Positions 14,840 through 20,762 of a stretch of 20,762 nucleotides of DNA are shown one piece after another. Numbering within the stretch: position 1 is the first letter of the stretch; each line of letters begins with the position of its first letter. Source of the stretch: DASUPK01 sp036505735 (GTDB lineage Bacteria > Actinomycetota > Thermoleophilia > Solirubrobacterales > 70-9). The position numbers were made by a program, and so were the translations under genes. The DNA lies in NCBI GenBank assembly GCA_036505735.1, contig DASXSZ010000119.1, positions 1-20,762 of the forward strand. The letters are read 5' to 3'. A model generated the notes under the pieces. That model worked only from the letters and a program-made list of their open reading frames with translations, had not been told where the DNA came from and did not search any database.

Positions 14840-16321
14840 ATGAGCACCGCCGCCAGCGCACCGACGACCACCGGCCTCGACTTCAAGGTCGCCGATCTCT
14901 CCCTGGCCGACTTCGGCCGCAAGGAGATCCGCCTCGCCCAGCACGAGATGCCCGGCCTGATGGCGACGCGCGCGGAGTTCGCCACCTCGAAACCCCTGAA
15001 GGGCGCCCGGATCACCGGCTCCCTCCACATGACGGTGCAGACCGCGGTTCTGATCGAGACGCTGGTCGCACTTGGGGCGGAAGTGCGCTGGGCGAGCTGC
15101 AACATCTTCTCGACGCAGGATCACGCCGCCGCCGCGGTGGCGGTCGGCCCCGAAGGCACCCCCGAAGACCCGAAGGGGATCGCCGTGTTCGCCTGGAAGG
15201 GCGAGACCCTGGAGGAGTACTGGTGGTGCACGAGCCAGGCGCTCAGCTGGCCGGAGCCGGGGCGCAGCGGCGAGGCCGGCCCCAACATGCTGCTCGACGA
15301 CGGCGGCGACGCGACCCTGCTCGTCCACAAGGGCGTCGAGTACGAGGCCGCGGGAGCCGTGCCCGGACCCGAGACTGCCGGCTCCGAGGAGGAGAAGGTG
15401 ATCCTCGACGTGCTGCGCGAGAGCCTCGCCGCCGAGCCCCAGCGGTTCACGAGGATGGCCGAGGGGATCAAGGGCGTCACGGAGGAGACCACCACCGGCG
15501 TGGTGCGCCTCTACGAGCGGCAGGCGACCGGGACGCTGCTCTTCCCGGCGATCAACGTCAACGACTCGGTCACCAAGTCGAAGTTCGACAACATCTACGG
15601 CTGCCGCCACTCCCTGATCGACGGGATCAACCGCGCCACCGACGTGATGATCGGCGGCAAGACCGCCGTGATCTGCGGTTTCGGCGACGTCGGCAAGGGC
15701 TGCGCCGAGTCGCTGCGGGGGCAGGGAGCCCGCGTGATCGTCACGGAGATCGACCCGATCTGCGCGCTGCAGGCCGCGATGCAGGGCTACGAGGTGCGCA
15801 AGCTTGAGAGCGTCATCGAGGAGGGCGACGTCTTCATCACCGCGACCGGCAACCGCGACGTGATCACCGTCGACCACATGGCGGCGATGAAGCACCAGGC
15901 GATCGTCGGCAACATCGGCCACTTCGACGACGAGATCCAGATGGCCGCGCTCGAGAAGGTCGACGGGATCGAGCGGATCAACATCAAGCCGCAGGTCGAC
16001 GAGTGGCGCTTCCCCGACGGCCACTCGATCATCGTCCTCTCCGAAGGTCGCCTGCTCAACCTGGGCAACGCCACCGGCCACCCGAGCTTCGTGATGTCGA
16101 ACTCCTTCACGAACCAGGTGATCGCCCAGATCGAGCTGTTCGGCAAGGCGAACGCGTACGGCAAGGAGGTCCACGTGCTGCCGAAGCACCTGGACGAGAA
16201 GGTCGCGCGCCTCCACCTCGAGGCGCTCGGCGTCGAGCTCACCGAGCTCGATCCCGAGCAGGCCGCCTACATCGGCGTCCCAGTCGAGGGCCCCTACAAG
16301 AGCGACCACTACCGCTACTAG
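14840..16321 (+). CDS. ahcY: S-adenosylhomocysteine hydrolase
   Basis: This enzyme splits S-adenosylhomocysteine to adenosine and homocysteine, removing the product inhibitor of methyltransferases, with a tightly bound NAD. The 493 residues have LHMTVQTAVLIETL (62-75), DDGGD (153-157), EETTTG with Glu216, NDSVTKSKFDN with Lys246 and Asp250, and YGCRHSLIDG with Cys255. The NAD fold has GFGDVGKG (280-287), then GNIGHFD with His361 and GHPSFVMS with His414. The C-terminus PYKSDHYRY supplies the lysine and tyrosine that reach into the neighbouring subunit. It is longer than the animal enzyme (about 432) because of the bacterial-type insertion near 150-200, as in mycobacteria (495). AGGAG is 12 nt upstream of the ATG. 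Confidence 0.98.
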   Translation: MSTAASAPTTTGLDFKVADLSLADFGRKEIRLAQHEMPGLMATRAEFATSKPLKGARITGSLHMTVQTAVLIETLVALGAEVRWASCNIFSTQDHAAAAVAVGPEGTPEDPKGIAVFAWKGETLEEYWWCTSQALSWPEPGRSGEAGPNMLLDDGGDATLLVHKGVEYEAAGAVPGPETAGSEEEKVILDVLRESLAAEPQRFTRMAEGIKGVTEETTTGVVRLYERQATGTLLFPAINVNDSVTKSKFDNIYGCRHSLIDGINRATDVMIGGKTAVICGFGDVGKGCAESLRGQGARVIVTEIDPICALQAAMQGYEVRKLESVIEEGDVFITATGNRDVITVDHMAAMKHQAIVGNIGHFDDEIQMAALEKVDGIERINIKPQVDEWRFPDGHSIIVLSEGRLLNLGNATGHPSFVMSNSFTNQVIAQIELFGKANAYGKEVHVLPKHLDEKVARLHLEALGVELTELDPEQAAYIGVPVEGPYKSDHYRY

Positions 16322-16344
16322 ATCTGTTGAGCCGTCCGGCCGTG

Positions 16345-17388
16345 ATGAGGGCGATGATCCTCGCGGCGGGGCTGGGCACGCGGCTGCGGCCGCTCACCTA
16401 CTTGATGCCGAAGCCGGTCGCGCCGGTGCTCAACCGGCCGATCGTCGCCTGGATCGCTGAGCTGCTCGCCGCGCACGGCTTCAAGCAGGTCGTCGCCAAC
16501 CTTTCCTACCTGCCCGAGCAGATCCGCGAGGTGCTCGGCGACGGCTCCGGCTTCGGCCTCGAGATCACCTACAGCGAGGAGGTCGAGCCGCTCGGAACGG
16601 CGGGCGGGGTCGGCAAGGTCCGCGACTTCCTGGGCGAGACCGACTCCTTCCTGATCATCTCCGGGGACGCGCTAACCGACATCGACCTGACCGCGATGCG
16701 CGAGGCGCATGAGGCGAACGTCGAACGCGGTGCGATCGCCACGCTGGCCACCAAGCGGGTCGACGACACCACCCAGTTCGGGGTCGCGATCACCGACGAG
16801 GAGGGCCGCATCCAGGGCTTCCAGGAGAAGCCCGGGCCCGCCGAGGCGCTCTCGGACCTCGCCAACTGCGGCATATACATGTTCCGCAAGGAGATCTTCG
16901 ATCACTTCCCGCCTCCGGGTCAGATGAGCCCGGCGGGGGACCACGATCAGCCGGAGGGCTTCGTCGACTGGGCGATGGACGTGTTCCCCGCGCTGCTCGA
17001 CGGCGACATCCCGTTCTACTCGCACGAGATCGATGCATACTGGAACGACATCGGGTCGGTTGGCGAGTTCGTCCAGGGGAATCTCGACGCGCTGTCGGGG
17101 ACGGCCCGAATCGAGCCCTCGGGAGCGGAGGTCTCACCGGGCATCTACGCTGGGGACGGCTCGGACCTCGACGGCGTCAAGGTCAAGCCTCCGGTCCTGA
17201 TCGGCGAGCGCTCCCAGATCGGCGGAGGTGCGAACCTCCACGGCCCCGTCGTCGTCGGCGACGGCTGCCACCTCGGCTCGGGTGCGATGCTCCGCGACTG
17301 CGTCGTGCTGCCGGGTGCGGAGGTCCCGGCCGGGGGGCTCGTCGTCGGCGGGCTCTACGGGGTCGCCACCGACCGTCCGCTCGGCTGA
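16345..17388 (+). CDS. Second sugar-phosphate nucleotidyltransferase with left-handed beta-helix domain
   Basis: This is a nucleotide-sugar pyrophosphorylase paralogous to the one at 11926. From ATG 16345 the 347 residues begin MRAMILAAGLGTRLRPLTY, followed by MPKPVAPVLNRP, EPLGTAGGVGKV (81-92), ISGDALTDID with Asp108, QEKPGP, and AYWNDIGSVGEF. The C-terminal third (about 250-335) consists of hexapeptide-type repeats such as PPVLIGERSQIGGGANLHGPVVVG. The region after EKP differs from its paralog by an insert containing SPAGDHDQPEGFVDW. Mannose-1-phosphate guanylyltransferase is the likeliest annotation, but the sugar and base cannot be read from sequence. Starts at GTG 16342 and TTG 16327 are also in frame; none has a good ribosome binding site. 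The gene follows ahcY by 23 nt. Confidence 0.88.
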   Translation: MRAMILAAGLGTRLRPLTYLMPKPVAPVLNRPIVAWIAELLAAHGFKQVVANLSYLPEQIREVLGDGSGFGLEITYSEEVEPLGTAGGVGKVRDFLGETDSFLIISGDALTDIDLTAMREAHEANVERGAIATLATKRVDDTTQFGVAITDEEGRIQGFQEKPGPAEALSDLANCGIYMFRKEIFDHFPPPGQMSPAGDHDQPEGFVDWAMDVFPALLDGDIPFYSHEIDAYWNDIGSVGEFVQGNLDALSGTARIEPSGAEVSPGIYAGDGSDLDGVKVKPPVLIGERSQIGGGANLHGPVVVGDGCHLGSGAMLRDCVVLPGAEVPAGGLVVGGLYGVATDRPLG

Positions 17389-17455
17389 GAAAGCTCGTTT
17401 CGGATTTCGCTCCGCGGGTACGGGCTAGGCGGTGTAATCGCTGCTGTTGCGAATC

Positions 17456-17462
17456 AAGGAGG
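17456..17462 (+). promoter_or_regulatory. Ribosome binding site of the secreted Asp-box protein gene
   Basis: AAGGAGG lies 8 nt before ATG 17471. It decides the start against an in-frame TTG at 17447, and the chosen start also puts a signal peptide at the very N-terminus. The remaining intergenic DNA (17389-17455) shows only GGTGTAAT at 17431-17438 as a poor -10-like sequence without a matching -35. Confidence 0.7.
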
Positions 17463-17470
17463 ACGAGGAC

Positions 17471-19060
17471 ATGCAGCGAGCGAGAGTCTTCCTGTCACTC
17501 CTGGGCGCAGGACTTGCGGTGGCCGCGTTCGCCCCTCAGGCCAGTGCCACGCCCGCCGCGAACGAGGGTCCGGCGGTGCTCGCCTCGGGACCTAGCCCGA
17601 TCGTGGGTTGCGATGGGGATCAGCCAACTTCGGGGACCAACTTCCCGAACAGCGAGGTCGAGCCCTGGATGGCAGTGAACCCGGCCAACCCGAGCAACCT
17701 GCTCGCCGCCTGGCAGCAGGACCGCTGGAACAACGGCGGCAGCGAGGGCCTGGTCACGGCGTCGAGCTTCAACGGCGGACTTACCTGGACCACCAACGCG
17801 AACACCAAGTCGTCGTTCTGCACGGGGGGCAGCCCGGCCAACGGTGGCCTCTATGAGCGCGCCTCCGACCCGTGGGTCGACTTCTCCCCGAATGGGACCG
17901 CCTATCTGATGAGCCTCTCGGTGGACACCAACGCGGGCGGGATCGGCATCCACCCGAATTCGATGCTGGTGATGCGCTCGACCACTGGCGGGAGGAGCTG
18001 GAGCGACCCGATCACGCTGATCCGCGACGAGAACCCGAACGTGCTCAACGACAAGAACTCGCTCACGGCCGACCCCAACGACTCGAGCTTCGTCTACGCG
18101 GTCTGGGACCGCCTCGCCCCGCCCGCGGAGATCGCACCGACGATCGCCTTCGAGAACGCGGTGGCCAGCCGGGGGCCGACCTGGTTCGCGCGCACCACCA
18201 ACGGCGGCACAAGCTGGGAGGCCGCGCGGCTGATCTACGAGCCGGGCACGCTGAACCAGACGATCGGAAACCAGATCGTGGTTCTGCCCGACAACGATCA
18301 GTTCGACGGCCAGCTGGTCGACTTCTTTGACCTGATCCACTTCAGCAACAAGCCGCCGGGTCGCGACTTCAGCATCGCCCTGGTGCGTTCGGATGACCAC
18401 GGCGCCACCTGGGACAAGAGAGCGACGGTCGTCGACCGCCACAACACCTTCCAGGGGCTGGTGGTCGACCCCGACGACCCGAACCCCTCCACCCGGCTGG
18501 TCCGAACCGGCGACATCATTCCGCAGGGCACCGTGGACCCGAACACAGGCGCGATCTACCTGGTCTTCCAGGACATGCGCTTCGGGGGCGTGCGCAGCAG
18601 CATCGCCTTCACCCAGTCGCTCGACGGCGGGCGCACCTGGTCGCGGACGATCAAGATCAACAAGACGCCGACGGACATCGCCCTGGGCAACCAGCAGGCG
18701 TTCAACCCGGTGGTGAGTGTGCTGGAGGACGGCACGATCGGGGTCCGCTACTCGGACTTCCGGGCGAATCAGGACACGCCGGCGGTCGGGGTCCTGGCCA
18801 CCGACGAGTTCCTGATCCACTGCCACCCGACCACGCCGACCGCCTGCACCGATCCGGCCAACTGGGGCGATGAGGTGAAGCAGACGGATACCTCGTACAA
18901 CATCCGCCAGATGCCGTTCGCGCGTGGCTGGTTCCCAGGCGACTACGTCGGGATGGACACCGACGGCGCGGATTGGCTGCCGTTCTGGGCGCAGCCGTCC
19001 GGAGGCGATCCCGCCAACGACTTCGTTCGGCGGGTCGGCCTCATCACCCCCGTGCCCTGA
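17471..19060 (+). CDS. Secreted sialidase-like beta-propeller protein with five Asp-box repeats
   Basis: The 529-residue protein starts with a Sec signal peptide: MQRARVFLSLLGAGLAVAAF, then AFAPQASA with probable cleavage after ASA near residue 27. Five Asp-box (BNR) motifs are visible: SFNGGLTW (99-106), STTGGRSW (170-177), TTNGGTSW (242-249), SDDHGATW (307-314) and SLDGGRTW (383-390), with spacings of 65-76 residues. This spacing is what one expects for successive blades of a sialidase-type propeller. Three Cys-containing stretches (GCDGDQ, SFCTGG, IHCHPTTPTACTD) suggest disulfides in the exported protein. Asp-box proteins include sialidases, other glycosidases and non-enzymatic binding proteins. 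I cannot identify the sialidase Arg triad with confidence, so no substrate is assigned. Confidence 0.85.
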   Translation: MQRARVFLSLLGAGLAVAAFAPQASATPAANEGPAVLASGPSPIVGCDGDQPTSGTNFPNSEVEPWMAVNPANPSNLLAAWQQDRWNNGGSEGLVTASSFNGGLTWTTNANTKSSFCTGGSPANGGLYERASDPWVDFSPNGTAYLMSLSVDTNAGGIGIHPNSMLVMRSTTGGRSWSDPITLIRDENPNVLNDKNSLTADPNDSSFVYAVWDRLAPPAEIAPTIAFENAVASRGPTWFARTTNGGTSWEAARLIYEPGTLNQTIGNQIVVLPDNDQFDGQLVDFFDLIHFSNKPPGRDFSIALVRSDDHGATWDKRATVVDRHNTFQGLVVDPDDPNPSTRLVRTGDIIPQGTVDPNTGAIYLVFQDMRFGGVRSSIAFTQSLDGGRTWSRTIKINKTPTDIALGNQQAFNPVVSVLEDGTIGVRYSDFRANQDTPAVGVLATDEFLIHCHPTTPTACTDPANWGDEVKQTDTSYNIRQMPFARGWFPGDYVGMDTDGADWLPFWAQPSGGDPANDFVRRVGLITPVP

Positions 19061-19104
19061 CGGCGAAACAGATAGTGCGCACCGGGGGCCGGCGTGTGCC
19101 TGCC

Positions 19105-19123
19105 CCTCGCGCTCGTAGCGAGG
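19105..19123. terminator. Hairpin between convergent genes, possible bidirectional terminator
   Basis: CCTCGC (19105-19110) pairs with GCGAGG (19118-19123) around a 7-nt loop, in the 66-nt gap between the convergent Asp-box gene (stop at 19060) and the minus-strand gene ending at 19127. There is no T-tract on either side, so factor-independent termination would be weak. Position is the main argument. Confidence 0.3.
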
Positions 19124-19126
19124 TGG

Positions 19127-19594
19127 TCAGGCCTGCAGCTCGCGGATCACGTCGTCCGCCCAGGGGTTGTCGCCCAGCCCCTCCTCGTCGCAGACGATCT
19201 TCTCGCCGTCCGGCCATTCGAGCGTCAGCCGGGTCGTGGTCTGGCGGCGCTCTGTGCCGACCTTGAGGCCAGTACGGTCCCAGGACGCCGCCTCTTCCTT
19301 GATCGTGATGCCGTTGCGGCCCGACTTGTACTTGAAGGCGTAGAGCTTGTCCGGGGTGACCGCGAGCACGAACTGCCCCGGCAGCCCACCCGCCTTCTTC
19401 TTGCCCAGCTTGTGGGCTGCTCCGTAGGCCAGCGCTCCCACCTGGAACTTGCTGATCGCCATCTTCGTCCCCGCGCCGGTAGGTCGGAATGCGCCGACGG
19501 CGAGGACGTCTCCATTCACGTGCGGCTCGACGGAGGCGCGGTATTTCCCGCGCCATTCCTCCGCCATCTCGGGAGTGATGTCGAATCGTCCCAT
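19127..19594 (-). CDS. Uncharacterised small beta-rich (possibly PH-like) protein
   Basis: I do not recognise a named family with certainty. The 155 residues start at ATG 19594, with GGGGAG (19605-19600) 5 nt upstream. The N-terminus is charged (MGRFDITPEMAEEWRGKYRA). A Gly/Ala-rich middle follows (VGALAYGAAHKLGKKKAGG, 52-70), then alternating strands (QFVLAVTPDKLYAFKYKSG, 74-92; NGITIKEEAASWDR; TTTRLTLEWPDGEKIVCDE). The ending is helical: NPWADDVIRELQA. The pattern 'FVLAVTPDKLYAFKYK' resembles the strand-turn-strand core of bacterial PH-like proteins. No signal peptide or clear membrane helix is seen, so it is probably cytosolic. It is convergent with the Asp-box gene and divergent from comF. 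Confidence 0.75.
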   Translation of the reverse strand: MGRFDITPEMAEEWRGKYRASVEPHVNGDVLAVGAFRPTGAGTKMAISKFQVGALAYGAAHKLGKKKAGGLPGQFVLAVTPDKLYAFKYKSGRNGITIKEEAASWDRTGLKVGTERRQTTTRLTLEWPDGEKIVCDEEGLGDNPWADDVIRELQA

Positions 19595-19707
19595 CGCTTC
19601 TCCCCTCGGTTGCGGTCCCCTTGCGTTGTGAGCTGACCTTACTTCCTTGGCACTCCGTGCGCCCTTCCTGACGAAGGATCGTCCAGGCTCGTCTCATTCC
19701 GCCCGGA

Positions 19708-20325
19708 GTGATCGAGCAGCTCATCTCGCTGGTGGCGCCGCCGCTCTGCGCCTCCTGCGGCTCCGCGCGCCCGCTCGCGGCAATCCTCTGCGATCGCTGC
19801 CACGCGGACCTTGCCGCGGCCCCCCGCGTGATCGAGCTGGGTCCGCCAGGCGTCGAGCTGGCGATCGCGGCCTCGCCGTTCGAGGGTCCGGCGCGGCTGG
19901 TGGTGCACGGACTCAAGTACGCGCGCAGGTTGTCGCTGGCGGCGGTGGCCGCGGAGGTGATGGTGGCGGCCCTACCCGATCGAGGTGTCCCGGAGGCCGT
20001 GGTGCCGGTGCCGCCGGGGCCCTGGAGGTGGCGCTGGCGGGGATTCGACCCGGCTGAGGAGATCGCAAGGGCAGTCGCCGCGCTGACGGGGTATGGGCTC
20101 TGGACGTGCCTGGGCCGGGCCGGCGGGCGCCGCCAGGTCGGCCGCCGACGCTCGCAGCGCCTCTCGGATCCGCCCAGGGTCCGGGCGGCCGCCGACGTTC
20201 CCGGCGAGGCGCTCCTCGTCGATGACGTCTGGACGACGGGCGCGACGCTGTCGGCCTGCGCCCGGGCGCTGTGCGACGGTGGTTGCCGCAGGGTGATCGC
20301 GCTGACGCTCGCCAGAGCGCTCTAG
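19708..20325 (+). CDS. comF: ComF family protein (phosphoribosyltransferase fold)
   Basis: ComF proteins pair an N-terminal zinc ribbon with a phosphoribosyltransferase-fold domain and are linked to DNA uptake in competent bacteria, though most actinobacterial members are unstudied. The 205 residues from GTG 19708 have CASC (14-17) and CDRC (28-31) as zinc ligands, VVHGLKYARR (65-74) as the usual 'LKY' segment, VVPVPPGPWRWRWRGFDPAEEIA (98-120), and GRRQVGRRRSQRL. The PRPP-binding loop LLVDDVWTTGAT (169-180) is intact. It is slightly short for ComFC (about 230). No ribosome binding site is well spaced before the GTG, so the start is moderately certain. The next gene is hpf, an arrangement common in Gram-positive bacteria. 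Confidence 0.9.
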   Translation: MIEQLISLVAPPLCASCGSARPLAAILCDRCHADLAAAPRVIELGPPGVELAIAASPFEGPARLVVHGLKYARRLSLAAVAAEVMVAALPDRGVPEAVVPVPPGPWRWRWRGFDPAEEIARAVAALTGYGLWTCLGRAGGRRQVGRRRSQRLSDPPRVRAAADVPGEALLVDDVWTTGATLSACARALCDGGCRRVIALTLARAL

Positions 20326-20354
20326 CGCTCTCGGCCGATCGAGCGTCCAGTCGC

Positions 20355-20383
20355 TTGCCGCAGCCCAGCGGCGGGCGTAGCAT
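20355..20383 (+). promoter_or_regulatory. Candidate sigma70-type promoter of hpf
   Basis: TTGCCG (20355-20360) and TAGCAT (20378-20383) are separated by exactly 17 nt. Each matches four of six consensus bases, including the most conserved TTG of the -35 and the TA and final T of the -10. Transcription would start near 20390, about 27 nt before the GTG of hpf. It lies in the 91-nt gap after comF, so hpf could be expressed independently of comF. Confidence 0.45.
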
Positions 20384-20404
20384 CCGGGTCCGCCAACTCG
20401 ACGG

Positions 20405-20411
20405 AAGGAGG
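20405..20411 (+). promoter_or_regulatory. Ribosome binding site of hpf
   Basis: AAGGAGG lies 5 nt before the GTG at 20417 and fixes that start. The protein reads VRIEVRGKNVEV from there, the typical N-terminus of the family. Confidence 0.7.
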
Positions 20412-20416
20412 CCAAC

Positions 20417-20762
20417 GTGAGGATCGAGGTCCGGGGGAAGAACGTTGAGGTGACCGACGAGATCCGGGAGGCGGTGATCCAACGGTTCGCGCGGGTTGGG
20501 AAGCAGGTCTCGGAGCTGGCCACGCTCGAGGTCGAGCTCTGCGAGGAGAAGAACCCCAGGATCGCCGACCGGATGGTCGCCGAGGCGACCCTGGGGCTGA
20601 AGGGGGTGACGCTGCGCGCCAAGGAGGCGTCACCGGACATGCTGCACTCGATCCACGAGCTCGCCGAGGACATCCGGCGCCAGGTGAAGAAGCACCGGGA
20701 CAAGCGGCGGAAACGGCAGACCACCCGCAAGATGATGCAGCGCATGCGGGGCGAGATGCCTG
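20417..20762 (+). CDS. hpf: Ribosome hibernation promoting factor, 5' part (cut by window end)
   Basis: HPF binds the 30S decoding region and silences ribosomes in stationary phase or stress; the long form also dimerises ribosomes into 100S particles. The visible 115 residues run from VRIEVRGKNVEVTDEIREAV through RFARVGKQVSELATLEVELC, VAEATLGLKGVTLRAKEASP, and DMLHSIHELAEDIRRQVKKH to a basic stretch (RDKRRKRQTTRK). This is the complete N-terminal S30AE domain with its beta-alpha-beta-beta-beta-alpha layout. The frame is open at the last base, so the linker and C-terminal dimerisation domain of the long form would lie outside the window; whether they exist cannot be seen. It has its own promoter-like sequence and ribosome binding site downstream of comF. 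Confidence 0.93.
   Translation, partial: MRIEVRGKNVEVTDEIREAVIQRFARVGKQVSELATLEVELCEEKNPRIADRMVAEATLGLKGVTLRAKEASPDMLHSIHELAEDIRRQVKKHRDKRRKRQTTRKMMQRMRGEMP

Noticed and set aside
14786..16309. A 507-residue open frame on the minus strand opposite ahcY.
   Set aside because: It is a GC-driven shadow. The plus strand encodes a complete, motif-perfect AdoHcy hydrolase, and the antisense product is a His/Asp/Arg/Val-rich composition without recognisable motifs.
16003..16344. An upstream extension of the second nucleotidyltransferase by 114 residues inside ahcY.
   Set aside because: The added sequence is an out-of-frame reading of ahcY rich in Arg and Pro. The family signature starts a few residues after ATG 16345.
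17389..17420. A terminator after the second nucleotidyltransferase (CGGA/TCCG stem around TTTCGC).
   Set aside because: The stem is only 4 bp with a 6-nt loop and lacks a T-tract, which is too weak to call.
17495..18826. A 443-residue minus-strand open frame opposite the Asp-box protein gene.
   Set aside because: The plus frame has a signal peptide, five regular Asp boxes and a perfect ribosome binding site; the antisense frame has nothing comparable.

Overview
The window is a GC-rich, gene-dense piece of a bacterial chromosome. An actinobacterium of the class Thermoleophilia (Solirubrobacterales or a relative) fits best. The reasons are the high GC content, frequent GTG starts, an F1Fo ATP synthase whose alpha subunit has a mycobacterium-like C-terminal tail, a long-type AdoHcy hydrolase, an actinobacterial-style hibernation factor, and comF directly before hpf. 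This assignment is inferred from protein character, not from a search.

Positions 1-221 hold a strong hairpin with T-rich flank (terminator-like), a TTGACT box and one tiny ORF of doubtful reality. Positions 222-7555 are a complete ATP synthase operon in canonical order: AtpI-like membrane protein, a, c, b, delta, alpha, gamma, beta, epsilon. The proton-path arginine, the c-ring glutamate, both Walker A loops, the catalytic glutamate and the arginine finger are all present.

Positions 7574-13979 continue on the same strand with no visible terminator: an M20 metallo-deacylase, a LytR-CpsA-Psr (LCP) glycopolymer transferase with an extremely acidic cytoplasmic tail, a UDP-glucose/GDP-mannose dehydrogenase, a mannose-1-phosphate guanylyltransferase-like nucleotidyltransferase, and a bifunctional phosphoglucose/phosphomannose isomerase. 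Gaps are 18 nt or less and two junctions overlap. The five genes look like a cell-wall glycopolymer module making sugar nucleotides and attaching the polymer. The whole run 222-13979 has no gap larger than 25 nt.

Positions 13976-14746 are on the minus strand: an ArfB-type ribosome-rescue hydrolase followed by a small DUF1905 protein. Positions 14840-19060 return to the plus strand: S-adenosylhomocysteine hydrolase, a second sugar nucleotidyltransferase, and a secreted protein with five Asp-box (BNR) repeats. A minus-strand gene (19127-19594) encodes a small uncharacterised beta-rich protein. The window closes with comF (19708-20325) and the 5' part of the ribosome hibernation factor gene hpf, preceded by a plausible promoter and cut by the window edge.

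I found no RNA gene, CRISPR array, insertion sequence or prophage. No stretch above 300 nt lacks a gene. Most of the window is ordinary core genome. The least explained parts are the LCP protein's acidic tail, its juxtamembrane repeat and its C-terminal module, the acidic extensions on several ATP synthase subunits, and a few short inverted repeats in intergenic DNA.
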